Shown: one piece after another, positions 27,701 through 36,760 of the stretch | How the letters are laid out: every line of letters begins with the position of its first letter | Numbering within the stretch: position 1 is the first letter of the stretch | Assembly (NCBI GenBank): GCA_029260345.1 | Contig: JAJDDK010000006.1 | Span: 682,001 to 746,000, forward strand | From: Phycisphaerales bacterium | GTDB lineage: Bacteria > Planctomycetota > Phycisphaerae > Phycisphaerales > UBA1924 | Reading direction: 5' to 3' | Length of the DNA stretch: 64,000 nt | Notes under the pieces: model-generated | Seen by the model: the letters and a program-made list of their open reading frames with translations, nothing else | What the model was told of the DNA's origin: nothing | The model's database searches: none | Made by a program: the position numbers and the translations under genes

Positions 27701-28687
27701 ATGTTTCGAGGTCGTCAGCAAGGGTTGTTCTTGGTGCTGCTCAGCGTTGTCTCGTTCGTCCTGTTGACGCCCGTGGCTTGTCAGGCGGCGCCGCACTATC
27801 GCGTGGTGTGCACGACCGGCATGATTACGGACATCGTGCGAAATGTGGCAGGCGACCGGGCCGAGATCAAAGGCCTGATGGGCGAAGGCGTGGACCCGCA
27901 CCTCTACAAGCCGACGCGCACCGACATTGGCGCGCTGATGCGAGCCGACGTCGTCTTTTACAACGGGCTACTCCTTGAAGGAAAAATGACGGATGCGCTC
28001 ATACGCGTCGCCGTCTCCGGCAAGAAGGTGTACGCCGTCACCGAACTCCTGGACGAGCAGTTCCTTCTGGAGCCGGCGGAGTTTCAAGGCCTCTACGACC
28101 CGCACGTCTGGATGGACCCTGATGCGTGGGCGCAGGCCGTTGAGGTTGTGCGCGACAAACTCATCGAATTCGATCCGGACGGCGCCACGACGTATCGAGA
28201 CAATGCAAATAAATACCTCACGACCATGCGGGAGTTGTCGATCTACTGCGAACAGATTTTGCAAACCGTGGACGAGAATCAGCGCGTGCTGGTGACGGCG
28301 CATGACGCATTCAACTATTTCGGACGCCGATTCGACTACGAAGTGATTGGCATTCAAGGACTGAGCACTCAATCTGAAGCCGGCGTGAAAGACATTGAAC
28401 GCATCGTGGGCGTGCTGGTGGATCGAAAAATTGAGGCGGTCTTCGTCGAAACAACCATCGCGACTCGAAACGTCGAAGCGCTGGTGGCCGGCAGCGCCGC
28501 TCGCGGGCATCAAGTCCGCATCGGTGGCAAGCTGTTTTCCGACGCCATGGGCGCCCCCGGCACATACGAGGGCACGTACATCGGCATGATCGATCACAAC
28601 GTGACGACCATTGTTCGCGCCCTTGGTGGTGAAGCGCCCGCGCGCGGCATGCAGGGCAAACTGGCCTCCCCTGAGGACGGTCGATGA
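27701..28687 (+). CDS. Metal ABC transporter substrate-binding protein, TroA-like
   Basis: 328 residues from the ATG at 27701, which has AAAGGAGG nine bases upstream. An N-terminal signal peptide ([21 protein letters not shown]) exports it. It belongs to the cluster of TroA/PsaA/ZnuA proteins that capture Mn(II), Zn(II) or Fe(II). Candidate ligands: His in VDPHLYKP, His in YDPHVWMD, Glu in STQSEAG and Asp in KLFSDAMG. The C-terminal half is very like Treponema TroA, but where TroA has a histidine (SEASAHD) this protein has lysine (SEAGVKD), so an acidic third ligand as in manganese-binding PsaA is likely. There is no His-rich loop, which argues against a dedicated zinc ZnuA. Confidence 0.88.
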   Translation: MFRGRQQGLFLVLLSVVSFVLLTPVACQAAPHYRVVCTTGMITDIVRNVAGDRAEIKGLMGEGVDPHLYKPTRTDIGALMRADVVFYNGLLLEGKMTDALIRVAVSGKKVYAVTELLDEQFLLEPAEFQGLYDPHVWMDPDAWAQAVEVVRDKLIEFDPDGATTYRDNANKYLTTMRELSIYCEQILQTVDENQRVLVTAHDAFNYFGRRFDYEVIGIQGLSTQSEAGVKDIERIVGVLVDRKIEAVFVETTIATRNVEALVAGSAARGHQVRIGGKLFSDAMGAPGTYEGTYIGMIDHNVTTIVRALGGEAPARGMQGKLASPEDGR

Positions 28688-29517
28688 CGCCGATCCTTTC
28701 GAAACCTGATCGAAAATCAGCGACTCCCCTTTCAGCGCGACCGGAACACAGCGCCGAAAGCCCGGTGTCGATTCATGCGCTCACCGTTGCCTATCACCGC
28801 AAGCCCGTGGTGTGGGACGTGGATTACGATGCGCCGCCGCAGTCACTCGTGGCCATTGTCGGCCCGAATGGCGCAGGAAAGAGCACGATCATCAAGGCGT
28901 GTCTTGGGCTCGCGCCAAAGGCGGCGGGGCGTGTCGAGTTTTGGGGTCAGCCGTATCGCGCCGTGCGAAAGCGCATCGGGTATGTGCCACAGCGCGAGAG
29001 TGTGGATTGGGATTTTCCGGTCAGCGCCCTCGATGTTGTCGCCATGGGACGCTACGGCAAGATCGGTTGGTGCAAACCTGTTTCACGTCAACACCGTGCG
29101 GCGGCGATGGAATGCATCGATCGCGTTGGTCTTGCAGATTACGCGTCGCGGCAAATCAGCCAACTTTCCGGCGGGCAGCAGCAGCGCGTGTTTCTGGCGC
29201 GGGCGCTCGCTCAGGAGGCGGACCTGTATTTCATGGACGAGCCATTCGCCGGCGTGGACGCAGCGACGGAGCGCGCAATCGTGCAAGTGCTGCGCGAGTT
29301 GAAAGCGGGCGGCGCGACCGTGATTGTTGTTCACCACGACCTTCAGACGGTCGCAGAGTATTTTGACGAAGTCATGCTTTTGAACATGCGTGTCGTCGCC
29401 GAAGGGCCGGTCAGCGACACGTTTACGCAAGACAATTTGGTCAAGACCTACGGTGGTCGTCTGACGCTTCTGGCTGAAGCGGCGGAAGCGGTCGCCCGGG
29501 CGGAGCGAGGCGGCTGA
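28684..29517 (+). CDS. Metal ABC transporter ATPase
   Basis: 277 residues. Walker [10 protein letters not shown] near residue 60, Q-loop [20 protein letters not shown] (the manganese/zinc subgroup pattern), signature LSGGQQQR, Walker [13 protein letters not shown] and H-loop VVHHD. It is the TroB/MntB/ZnuC counterpart and energises the two permeases that follow. Its ATG overlaps the stop of the binding-protein gene by four bases. A variable, Ser/Pro-rich 27-residue head precedes the ABC core. Confidence 0.94.
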   Translation: MTPILSKPDRKSATPLSARPEHSAESPVSIHALTVAYHRKPVVWDVDYDAPPQSLVAIVGPNGAGKSTIIKACLGLAPKAAGRVEFWGQPYRAVRKRIGYVPQRESVDWDFPVSALDVVAMGRYGKIGWCKPVSRQHRAAAMECIDRVGLADYASRQISQLSGGQQQRVFLARALAQEADLYFMDEPFAGVDAATERAIVQVLRELKAGGATVIVVHHDLQTVAEYFDEVMLLNMRVVAEGPVSDTFTQDNLVKTYGGRLTLLAEAAEAVARAERGG

Positions 29518-29520
29518 GCC

Positions 29521-30885
29521 ATGCACCGCGCCCAAACCTCCATTACGGACGTTTCGATCGAATGGCCTTCGGTTCAGGACGTGTTCCAAACGATGACGTT
29601 TCAGGCCGGCTACAACACTTCGGTTGTGCTCGCCGGGACCACGCTGCTTGGCGTCGCAGCGGGCATCGTTGGCGCGTTTGCGCTCCTTCGTAAGCGTGCG
29701 CTCATGGGTGATGCGCTCTCGCATGCGACGCTGCCCGGTATTGCCATGGCGTTTATTGTCGCCACACTCTTCGGCGTGGCTGGAAAGAGTCTGCTAATAC
29801 TTTTGCCGGGCGCAGCCATCACCGGAGTGCTCGCCATTGTCGCCACCCAATTCATCATCCGGCAGACGCGCCTATCTGAAGACACCGCCATTGGAGTTTC
29901 GCTCAGCGTGTTCTTTGGCGCGGGCGTCGTATTGCTGTCGTATGTGCAAAACATGAGTTCAGGCGATCAGGCCGGATTGGCGACGTTTATCTACGGCCAG
30001 ACCGCCGCGATGAATGTGCGCGATGTGTTCCTGATGGGGACGATTGCGTTAATTGCCATCATTGCCGCAGTCGCTCTCTTGAAAGAGTTCGCGCTGGTTT
30101 GTTTCGATGAGGACTTCGCCGCCGTGCAAGGTTGGCCGGTGACATTCATCGATCTGGTAATGATGACGCTCGTCGTGCTTGTCACGGTCGTTGGCTTGCA
30201 GGCGGTTGGCCTGATTCTTGTTGTCGCCATGCTCATTATCCCTCCTGCTGCGGCACGATTCTGGACCGAGCGTTTGGGACGGATGACGATTATCGCAGGA
30301 ATCATCGGCGGCGCAAGCGGTTACATCGGCGCTTCGGCGTCGGCGCTCCTGCCGCGCTTGCCTGCAGGCTCAGTGATAGTGCTCGCGGCTGGCGTTGTGT
30401 TCTTTCTCAGCCTGACGTTTGCTCCACGGCGTGGTGTGGTCGCCAATCTCAGCCGGGCAGCGCGGCTTCGCCTGAAGATCGCACAAGATCACATGCTTCT
30501 TGAGATTTTGCACAAGGACCTTCAACACTCCGAGGCAACAGAGGGAGCCTCTGTTTCCATTGGCTCAATTCGTAAGCGTCGGAGCTGGTCTCTTATCGAA
30601 GCAACGTTGATCGCGTATTCACTACAGCGACGCGGGTTGCTCCGCAAAAGTGGCAATGCAGTGTCTCTGACTGAAGAAGGTCAAGACGCCGCAACGCGTG
30701 TTGCGCGGACGCGTCGGCTCTGGGAGCAGTACCTCGTGCAATACGCCGATGTGGCGCCGTCCCATGTGGATTGGTCGGCCGATCTCGTCGAGCACGTGCT
30801 TTCTCCCGAAATGGTCACCCGACTTGAGCGTTCGCTTGAGCGCGCAAAGCGCCCCGCCGCACCGGTTGCAGAGGGCGCCGCATGA
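29521..30885 (+). CDS. Metal ABC permease fused to a DtxR/MntR-like domain (first of two)
   Basis: 454 residues. Residues 30-305 are an ABC-3 (ZnuB/TroC) permease with about eight helices, including the conserved RKRALMGDALSHATLPG segment. Residues about 315-440 form an extra cytosolic domain with the order of DtxR regulators: a helix with D323, a winged helix (RGLLRKSGNAVSLTEEG), then the dimerisation and metal-binding helices (RRLWEQYL, SADLVEHVLS). Aligned to DtxR/MntR, E402, D421, E424 and H425 fall on metal-ligand positions while the first dimerisation histidine is replaced by R398. A normal family member ends near residue 290. It starts three bases after the ATPase stop. Confidence 0.87.
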   Translation: MHRAQTSITDVSIEWPSVQDVFQTMTFQAGYNTSVVLAGTTLLGVAAGIVGAFALLRKRALMGDALSHATLPGIAMAFIVATLFGVAGKSLLILLPGAAITGVLAIVATQFIIRQTRLSEDTAIGVSLSVFFGAGVVLLSYVQNMSSGDQAGLATFIYGQTAAMNVRDVFLMGTIALIAIIAAVALLKEFALVCFDEDFAAVQGWPVTFIDLVMMTLVVLVTVVGLQAVGLILVVAMLIIPPAAARFWTERLGRMTIIAGIIGGASGYIGASASALLPRLPAGSVIVLAAGVVFFLSLTFAPRRGVVANLSRAARLRLKIAQDHMLLEILHKDLQHSEATEGASVSIGSIRKRRSWSLIEATLIAYSLQRRGLLRKSGNAVSLTEEGQDAATRVARTRRLWEQYLVQYADVAPSHVDWSADLVEHVLSPEMVTRLERSLERAKRPAAPVAEGAA

Positions 30886-32297
30886 GCCCCGGCCTCACAG
30901 AATTTATGTCGCTTGATTTCCCGGCGCTGCTCGCCGTGGTTCTTGCGTCCGTTTCGTGCGGCTTACTCGGAAACTTTCTCGTACTTCGGCGCATGAGTTT
31001 GATGGGCGATGCAATCGCTCACGCGGTGCTGCCCGGCCTCGTGCTCGCGTTTCTGGTCACCGCCGCATTTGGATATCCCGAACATGCGCGAGATCCACTG
31101 CTCATGATGGGTGGCGCCGCGTTGTCCGGCATTGTGACGGTGGTGCTCGTCGAATTGATTCAGCGACTTGGCAAGGTTGAAAAAGGCGCCGCGATGGGCG
31201 TGGCGTTCAGCGTGATGTTCGCGCTGGGCGTGCTGCTCTTGGAACAGGCGGCCGCCCGACAGGTGGACCTGGATGCAGACTGCGTGTTGTACGGCCAGCT
31301 TGAAAGCGTCATGTGGCTTCCGACAGACCCAACGGCCAGCTATTTCTCATGGAGCGGCATCGCCGAAATGCCGCGGCAGGTGAGCACGCTGGCATTTATC
31401 GCCTTCGCGGTGATCATTTTTACGACACTGTTCTACAAAGAGTTGCGTATCGCAGCGTTTGATCCCGGCCTTGGGAAAACGCTGGGCTTCAGGCCGCAAG
31501 TCATGCACTATGCGCTGATGATCTTCGTCGCAGCGGCGGCGGTCGCGGCGTTCGAAGCCGTAGGCTCCATTCTTGTGATTGCGCTCCTGATCTGCCCCGC
31601 CGCCACCGCGCGGCTTCTGACGGATCGATACTTCACACAAATTGGATTGACCGTGATCATCGCGATCATTGCGAGCGTGGGCGGATACATGCTCGGAACG
31701 CGCGGGCCGCTTTGGATCGGGCTTGACCAATCGGTCAACGCGGCGGGCATGGTGACGGTCACGCTCGGCGGCTTGCTTGCGATGGCGATCTTTTTCTCTC
31801 CATCACATGGCATCATTGCCCGATCCATGCGGCGGTTCCGACTCTCCGTCAGCGTGGCGCGCGAGGATTTGCTCGGTTTGCTCTACCGGCTTGAGGAACA
31901 CGGCGCTCCCGGAATGCCGCGCCGGCAAGTGGCGGCGGCGGTCGGCCCATGGTTGGCGGCGCAAGTTGCATCCCGCCGCGCCAGCCAACGTGGGGAAGTG
32001 AATTCACGCAACGGCTTGGTTGAACTGACGGCGAAGGGACGCACCATTGCGCAATCACTCATCCGTAGCCACCGATTGTGGGAGTCGTATTTGGTCGATG
32101 TGCTGGGTCTGCGCCCGGACCACGTTCACGACACCGCCATGCGGCTAGAGCACGTGCGCGATGCGCAAACGGGGAGCCGCCTCATGCCGCGTGTTGAGGC
32201 GACGATCGATCCGCACGATCGTCCGATTCCAAGCAATGGCCCATCAGCGCCGGCGCCGACCGCAAACGATGACGCCAAGTCCGATGGTCATGCATGA
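30882..32297 (+). CDS. Metal ABC permease fused to a DtxR/MntR-like domain (second of two)
   Basis: 471 residues. Residues 10-310 are an ABC-3 permease (LRRMSLMGDAIAHAVLPG conserved). Residues about 322-440 are DtxR-like and better preserved than in the first permease: the REDLLGLLYRLEEHG helix matches DtxR's YLRTIYELEEEG helix and puts D329 at the MntR Asp8 position. H397, E401, H416, E423 and H424 align with DtxR His79, Glu83, His98, Glu105 and His106, and M420 with Cys102. A Pro/Ala-rich tail follows. It overlaps the first permease by four bases (ATGA), so the two probably form a heterodimer with four extra metal-sensing lobes per transporter. Its end overlaps the opposite-strand gene by 54 bases. 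Confidence 0.87.
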   Translation: MSPGLTEFMSLDFPALLAVVLASVSCGLLGNFLVLRRMSLMGDAIAHAVLPGLVLAFLVTAAFGYPEHARDPLLMMGGAALSGIVTVVLVELIQRLGKVEKGAAMGVAFSVMFALGVLLLEQAAARQVDLDADCVLYGQLESVMWLPTDPTASYFSWSGIAEMPRQVSTLAFIAFAVIIFTTLFYKELRIAAFDPGLGKTLGFRPQVMHYALMIFVAAAAVAAFEAVGSILVIALLICPAATARLLTDRYFTQIGLTVIIAIIASVGGYMLGTRGPLWIGLDQSVNAAGMVTVTLGGLLAMAIFFSPSHGIIARSMRRFRLSVSVAREDLLGLLYRLEEHGAPGMPRRQVAAAVGPWLAAQVASRRASQRGEVNSRNGLVELTAKGRTIAQSLIRSHRLWESYLVDVLGLRPDHVHDTAMRLEHVRDAQTGSRLMPRVEATIDPHDRPIPSNGPSAPAPTANDDAKSDGHA

Positions 32298-32849
32298 GGC
32301 CGGTGCGGGTATCGGTGAAAAGTCATAGGTGAGCGTGTACTGAACCGTGCCTCCGGCGCTGAAATCAACACTTCCGGCGGGCGTTTCACTGAGAATGAAT
32401 TCACTCAGCGCGGTCAGAATGACGCTTCCGTTTCCGGTCCACGGTGCGAACAGTGCCGGGTTGTTGATCACCGATTGCGCGGTGTCTGTGTTGAATACAG
32501 TGAAACTGGCAGATGAGCCATTCGAAATCTGCGTGTCGATCAGCGCGTGCGTCTCAGCGAGCAAATCGGCGCCAAGGAAATAGTCGACGCTGAGCGAGGC
32601 AAAGATGTCTGTCGGCTGTCCAGTTCCGTTTGCCGTTCCACCTCCGATAATCGAGGTGAGGACGTCAAGCTGAATGAAATTCAATTGGAGCGTCCCGCCG
32701 GCCGTGTCGAACTGGTCGAGCACGATGTCTTGCATCTGCTGCCCGGTTCCGCCGGCAAGGCTTCCCATTTGGACAATCTGATCAGCTTGCGCGGTCGTCC
32801 CCACAAGGGCAGCGGCGCCAACCACTACAGTCAAAACGTGCAATTTCAT
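32244..32849 (-). CDS. Secreted PEP-CTERM-like protein
   Basis: 201 residues. Signal peptide (MKLHVLTVVVGAAALVGTTAQA), a beta-rich body resembling the choice-of-anchor families, and a sorting tail: IPAPASC, a short hydrophobic stretch (MTIGLGVIVC) and GRRRR. The tail matches planctomycete variants of the PEP-CTERM signal, which an exosortase recognises and cleaves; the proline-containing box is followed by a cysteine, which is unusual. GGGGGA lies about nine bases before the ATG. The 3' end overlaps the permease gene on the other strand. The function of the body is unknown. Confidence 0.72.
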   Translation of the reverse strand: MKLHVLTVVVGAAALVGTTAQADQIVQMGSLAGGTGQQMQDIVLDQFDTAGGTLQLNFIQLDVLTSIIGGGTANGTGQPTDIFASLSVDYFLGADLLAETHALIDTQISNGSSASFTVFNTDTAQSVINNPALFAPWTGNGSVILTALSEFILSETPAGSVDFSAGGTVQYTLTYDFSPIPAPASCMTIGLGVIVCGRRRR

Positions 32850-32984
32850 GGTGATTCCCCCGAATCGTGTTCTTCAACCGTCCTTCCAAGAATGGCATAC
32901 CGGCCGACAGCGATCAAGACGCTTGTCCGGCTCAATTCGTATTTGCAAAATATTGCTGGCAGCCTGGTCAAACCCAGACGTGAA

Positions 32985-33620
32985 TCAGGTCGCCGCTGCG
33001 GCTTTGTGCGTCAGATCTCGCTGAATCGGCGCGACGACAGACAGGATTCGCTGGAGCACTTCCGCCGGAGTGCCGAGCGGGTCAAAATCGACCACGACGC
33101 CTGGCCCATACTCCTCAACCACAGGCTGAGTCTCAGCCCGGTACACCTCGAAGCGACGCCGGATGACTTCAACTTTGGCGTCGTCCGCGCGGTTCTCGCG
33201 GAGGGCCCGCTTGCGAAGCCGCTCGACCAGATGCTCCTTGGTCCGCTCGTCGCCGCACGCAAGGTGAAGGACGCGAAGAACTTCCACATGTGGGCTGAGT
33301 AGCTGCACTTGACGCACGCTGCGAGGAATGCCGTCGAGAACCAGAAGGTCAGTCTCAGGCCGGTAGGCGTCTGATTCTTCGATTTCTTCGAGCGTCTGCT
33401 TCCACAACTGAACCGTCACTTCATCCGGGACGAGCTCGCCGCGGGAGGTATAGCTGCTGACCTTTTGGCCCAATTCAGAATCCGGCTCAAGCGAACGAAA
33501 GGCGTCTCCCATTGAAAAATGGAAGAAGCCGGGAATGCATCCAAGTGCTTTCCCTTGTGTTCCCTTGCCCACTCCGGGGGCGCCGAACAGCAGCACCGCT
33601 TGGCGTGATCGGTCGGTCAT
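32985..33620 (-). CDS. adk: Adenylate kinase
   Basis: 211 residues. It interconverts ATP, AMP and ADP. P-loop GAPGVGKGT at 13-21, the AMP-binding FHFSMGDAFR region and LVLDGIPRSVRQ. The stretch after the NMP domain is short and has no four-cysteine zinc lid, so this is a short-lid type. GGGGGAG lies eight bases before the ATG. The 160-base divergent spacer to recJ has nothing further I can name. Confidence 0.9.
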   Translation of the reverse strand: MTDRSRQAVLLFGAPGVGKGTQGKALGCIPGFFHFSMGDAFRSLEPDSELGQKVSSYTSRGELVPDEVTVQLWKQTLEEIEESDAYRPETDLLVLDGIPRSVRQVQLLSPHVEVLRVLHLACGDERTKEHLVERLRKRALRENRADDAKVEVIRRRFEVYRAETQPVVEEYGPGVVVDFDPLGTPAEVLQRILSVVAPIQRDLTHKAAAAT

Positions 33621-33780
33621 CCGTCGCTGGTCTCCCCCTCAAGGGCGTCTGGCCCGGGCGGCGGACGACAGTGACCGCCAGTCTTTACGTCATCCTAATC
33701 GGCCCGTCCCAAGGGGCAACTGAGTCAGGCTTGGGAAGCCGCATCACACCGCCCAGATTCGCACGTCTATATTCGGACCC

Positions 33781-35511
33781 ATGCGAGGACTCACCCGTCG
33801 ATGGATCCTGCGATGTCCACCTTCGGGCGGGGTCGCCCCTGAAGGCACGCCCCTGCCCCTGCGCATCCTCACCGCTCGAGGTCTGACAGCCAACGCTGAC
33901 GCGTTCATGAATCCCAAGCTGACGGACCTTCACGATCCTTCACTTATCCCAGACCTTGATCGGGCAGCCGAACGAATCTGGAGCGCCGCTCAAGCGGGAG
34001 AGTCAATCGCCATTTGGGGCGACTACGACGTGGACGGTGTGACGGCCGCGGCGATCCTCTATCACACCATTCGCGCCGTGGCCCCGAATGCGCAAATCCA
34101 AACGTACATCCCGCACCGAATCGACGAAGGCTATGGCCTTAACGATGAAGGCGTCACGCAGCTCGCCTCCGATGGTGTACGACTCATCATCTCGGTCGAT
34201 TGTGGCGTGACGGCCGTTGGGCCAGCCGCAAACGCGCAATCCCTCGGCGTCGATCTCATTATCACGGATCACCATTCGCCCCCTGCCACCATCGATGCCT
34301 TGCCAAAAGCATTTGCCGTTGTGCATCCGGGCCGGCCGGATTCCAGCTATCCATTTCCCGATTTGTGCGGCGCCGGTGTTGCCTACAAACTCGCATGGCG
34401 AGTCGCGACAATCGCCGCCGGCTCCGAACGCGTGGCGGAACCGATCCGTCAATTGCTTGTTGATCATCTCGCGCTGACGGCCCTGGGAACAATTGCCGAT
34501 GTTGTCCCGCTGCTCGATGAGAATCGTGTCATCGCTCGATTTGGTTTGTCGCGCATCAAATCGACGCCCAATATCGGGCTTCGAGCTTTGATCGAAGCAT
34601 CTGGCCTGGCCGGTGAAAACGTCAATTCAGAAGATGTCGGTTTTCGTCTGGGGCCTCGTCTGAATGCGTGCGGGCGCATGGGGCACGCGCGAGAGGCGCT
34701 TGAACTTTTGACGACCGATTCACCGCGCCGGGCAGCTGAGATCGCGCAACAGCTCTCACAAATGAACGATGAACGCCGAGCGACGGAGCGTCGCATCGCT
34801 GAAGAGGCCGCAGCGCTGGCTGAAGGCAGTGGAATGTCAGCCGACGACCACCGCGCCATTGTGCTCGCCCAGGAAGCGTGGCATCCGGGCGTGATCGGAA
34901 TTGTGTGCTCGCGTCTTGTGGAACGCTTTGGTCGACCCACGATCTTGCTGAACCGGGACGGAGACGAGTGTTCCGGATCGTGCCGCAGCGTGGAAGGATT
35001 CGACATTCACGCGGCGCTGTGTTCCTGTGCGGATTTGCTTGAGTCATTTGGCGGCCATCCGATGGCCGCAGGCTTGCGGATTCGCACGGAACAATTGCCG
35101 GCTTTTGCGAAGCGGTTCAAAGACATTGCAAATCAAGCGATCACGATTGACCAGTTGACCCCTTCAATCTCCTTTGATTGCGATGTGCGATTTGATGAAC
35201 TGACCACGAAGACGGTGAAGTCCATCGAATCACTCGGGCCGCATGGGCGTTCCAATCCTCACCCTGCGTTCCGGGCGTGCGGGGCGATCGTGGATGCGCC
35301 GCCACAGCCACTCGGCGCGCAGGGGCGGCATCTCGCGATTCGGCTGCGCCAAGGCGACGTCACACTGAAAACGCTTGCGTGGGGCTGGGGAGAGCGACGT
35401 GATGCGTTCCGACTTGGCTCAACGGTTGATGTGCTGATTGAACCAAAGCTGAATACATGGCGCGGCGTCGTCTCGGTGGAGCCGCATCTCCTTGACGTGG
35501 CGCCGGCCTGA
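33781..35511 (+). CDS. recJ: Single-stranded-DNA exonuclease RecJ
   Basis: 576 residues. A 5'-3' single-strand exonuclease used in recombination and mismatch repair. DHH-family metal motifs are complete: WGDYDVDGVTA (motif I), ISVDCG (II), TDHH (III) and the motif IV region HPGRPDSSYPFPDLCGAG, followed by the DHHA1 domain (GGHPMAAGL) and an OB-fold end. The ATG at 33781 has no strong ribosome site and the first 20 residues look variable, so the true start could be later. The gene ends two bases before the convergent pilC stop. Confidence 0.95.
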   Translation: MRGLTRRWILRCPPSGGVAPEGTPLPLRILTARGLTANADAFMNPKLTDLHDPSLIPDLDRAAERIWSAAQAGESIAIWGDYDVDGVTAAAILYHTIRAVAPNAQIQTYIPHRIDEGYGLNDEGVTQLASDGVRLIISVDCGVTAVGPAANAQSLGVDLIITDHHSPPATIDALPKAFAVVHPGRPDSSYPFPDLCGAGVAYKLAWRVATIAAGSERVAEPIRQLLVDHLALTALGTIADVVPLLDENRVIARFGLSRIKSTPNIGLRALIEASGLAGENVNSEDVGFRLGPRLNACGRMGHAREALELLTTDSPRRAAEIAQQLSQMNDERRATERRIAEEAAALAEGSGMSADDHRAIVLAQEAWHPGVIGIVCSRLVERFGRPTILLNRDGDECSGSCRSVEGFDIHAALCSCADLLESFGGHPMAAGLRIRTEQLPAFAKRFKDIANQAITIDQLTPSISFDCDVRFDELTTKTVKSIESLGPHGRSNPHPAFRACGAIVDAPPQPLGAQGRHLAIRLRQGDVTLKTLAWGWGERRDAFRLGSTVDVLIEPKLNTWRGVVSVEPHLLDVAPA

Positions 35512-35513
35512 CC

Positions 35514-36734
35514 TCACTGCGACATCATCGAGCCCATGGAGAAGACGGGCATCAGAAGCGCGATTGCTATGCCGCCGATCATGGCGCCCATCACGGTGAT
35601 CACGATTGGCTCGATCATCTGCGTTGATGCCTTGATCTGCTCGTCGAGGTCTTCTTCGCTGACGTTGGCGACGCGCTGCAATACGTCGGGCAACCGACCG
35701 GTGCGTTCACCGGCGGCGATCATCTGAGCGTAGGACGGGGCCATGATTTCCGAAGCGAGAACGACTTCGCCAATCGTATGTCCCGTTGTCATCGCGCGAT
35801 CCATCTCATCCCACATTCGCCACCAGACGCGATTGTGCGTGACGCCTCGAACAATTCGAACCGCGTGTGGCAGAGATACGCCAGCGGCGAGAAGCGTGCC
35901 GAGCGTCCGCGATGCGCGGGCGAGATAGAAATTTCGAAAAATCGGTCCGATGATCGGGATATTGAGTTTGCACCAATCGATGAACTCACGCCCGCGATTG
36001 GAAGCACGGAAGAGCATGGAGCCAACGACGCTGGCGACGATCAATGTGACAATCAACGGGATGTTGCTGAGGATCGTTTCGGATGTATTCAAGAGGAATC
36101 GCGTCGGGGCCGGCAGCGCCGCGGATCGGCTCTCGTACACTTTCGCAAATCGCGGCAATACCCATGTCACCAGAAACATCGTGACGGTCAGCGCCATGCC
36201 GATCATGACGATTGGGTACGTCAGGGCGCCGCGAATCTGCTTCAGCGTGCGGCGGTCCTTGCTCAGATAGGTCGAAATGCGACCCAGCATTGATCCGAGG
36301 GCGCCGGATGCCTCCGAGGCGCGCACCAAACTGACCATGAGCGTCGGGAACACCCGAGGAAACTCACCGATCGCCGCTGAGAATGAGACACCGCTGCGAA
36401 TGCGGTCAGCGACCACTTCAACAATGCGATTTAGATTGCCGCCGCGCGATTGCGTCATGTAGGCATCGAGCGCTTCGGAGATCGGCACACCTGTTTCAAG
36501 CATGACCGACATCTGCGAACTGAATGCGATCACTTCCTCGCGCTTGACGGACTTGGCGGCTTGCCGGCGCTGCACTTCCTCGACATCAATGACGCTCTTG
36601 GCGAGACGCACTTCGGTGACGGTGAGACCCTCGCCGCGCAGAGCCTGAACGACATGATGTTCGCTTTCCGCCTCGATCGTGTTGGTGCGAATCGAGCCGC
36701 GAGAATCACGCGCTTTGTATGCATACGTCGGCAT
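35514..36734 (-). CDS. pilC: Type IV pilus/type II secretion inner-membrane platform protein (PilC/GspF)
   Basis: 406 residues, two T2SSF domains (about 65-190 and 268-395) each ending in hydrophobic helices, plus the N-terminal YAYKARDSRG signature. It is the membrane platform that the PilB motor drives during fibre assembly. RASEASGALGSMLGRI and AGERTGRLPDVLQRVA are the matching repeats of the family. It is the last gene of the cluster, 26 bases after pilB. Confidence 0.94.
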   Translation of the reverse strand: MPTYAYKARDSRGSIRTNTIEAESEHHVVQALRGEGLTVTEVRLAKSVIDVEEVQRRQAAKSVKREEVIAFSSQMSVMLETGVPISEALDAYMTQSRGGNLNRIVEVVADRIRSGVSFSAAIGEFPRVFPTLMVSLVRASEASGALGSMLGRISTYLSKDRRTLKQIRGALTYPIVMIGMALTVTMFLVTWVLPRFAKVYESRSAALPAPTRFLLNTSETILSNIPLIVTLIVASVVGSMLFRASNRGREFIDWCKLNIPIIGPIFRNFYLARASRTLGTLLAAGVSLPHAVRIVRGVTHNRVWWRMWDEMDRAMTTGHTIGEVVLASEIMAPSYAQMIAAGERTGRLPDVLQRVANVSEEDLDEQIKASTQMIEPIVITVMGAMIGGIAIALLMPVFSMGSMMSQ

Positions 36735-36760
36735 GGCCGTGGTCCTTCGTCAGCGAGCGA

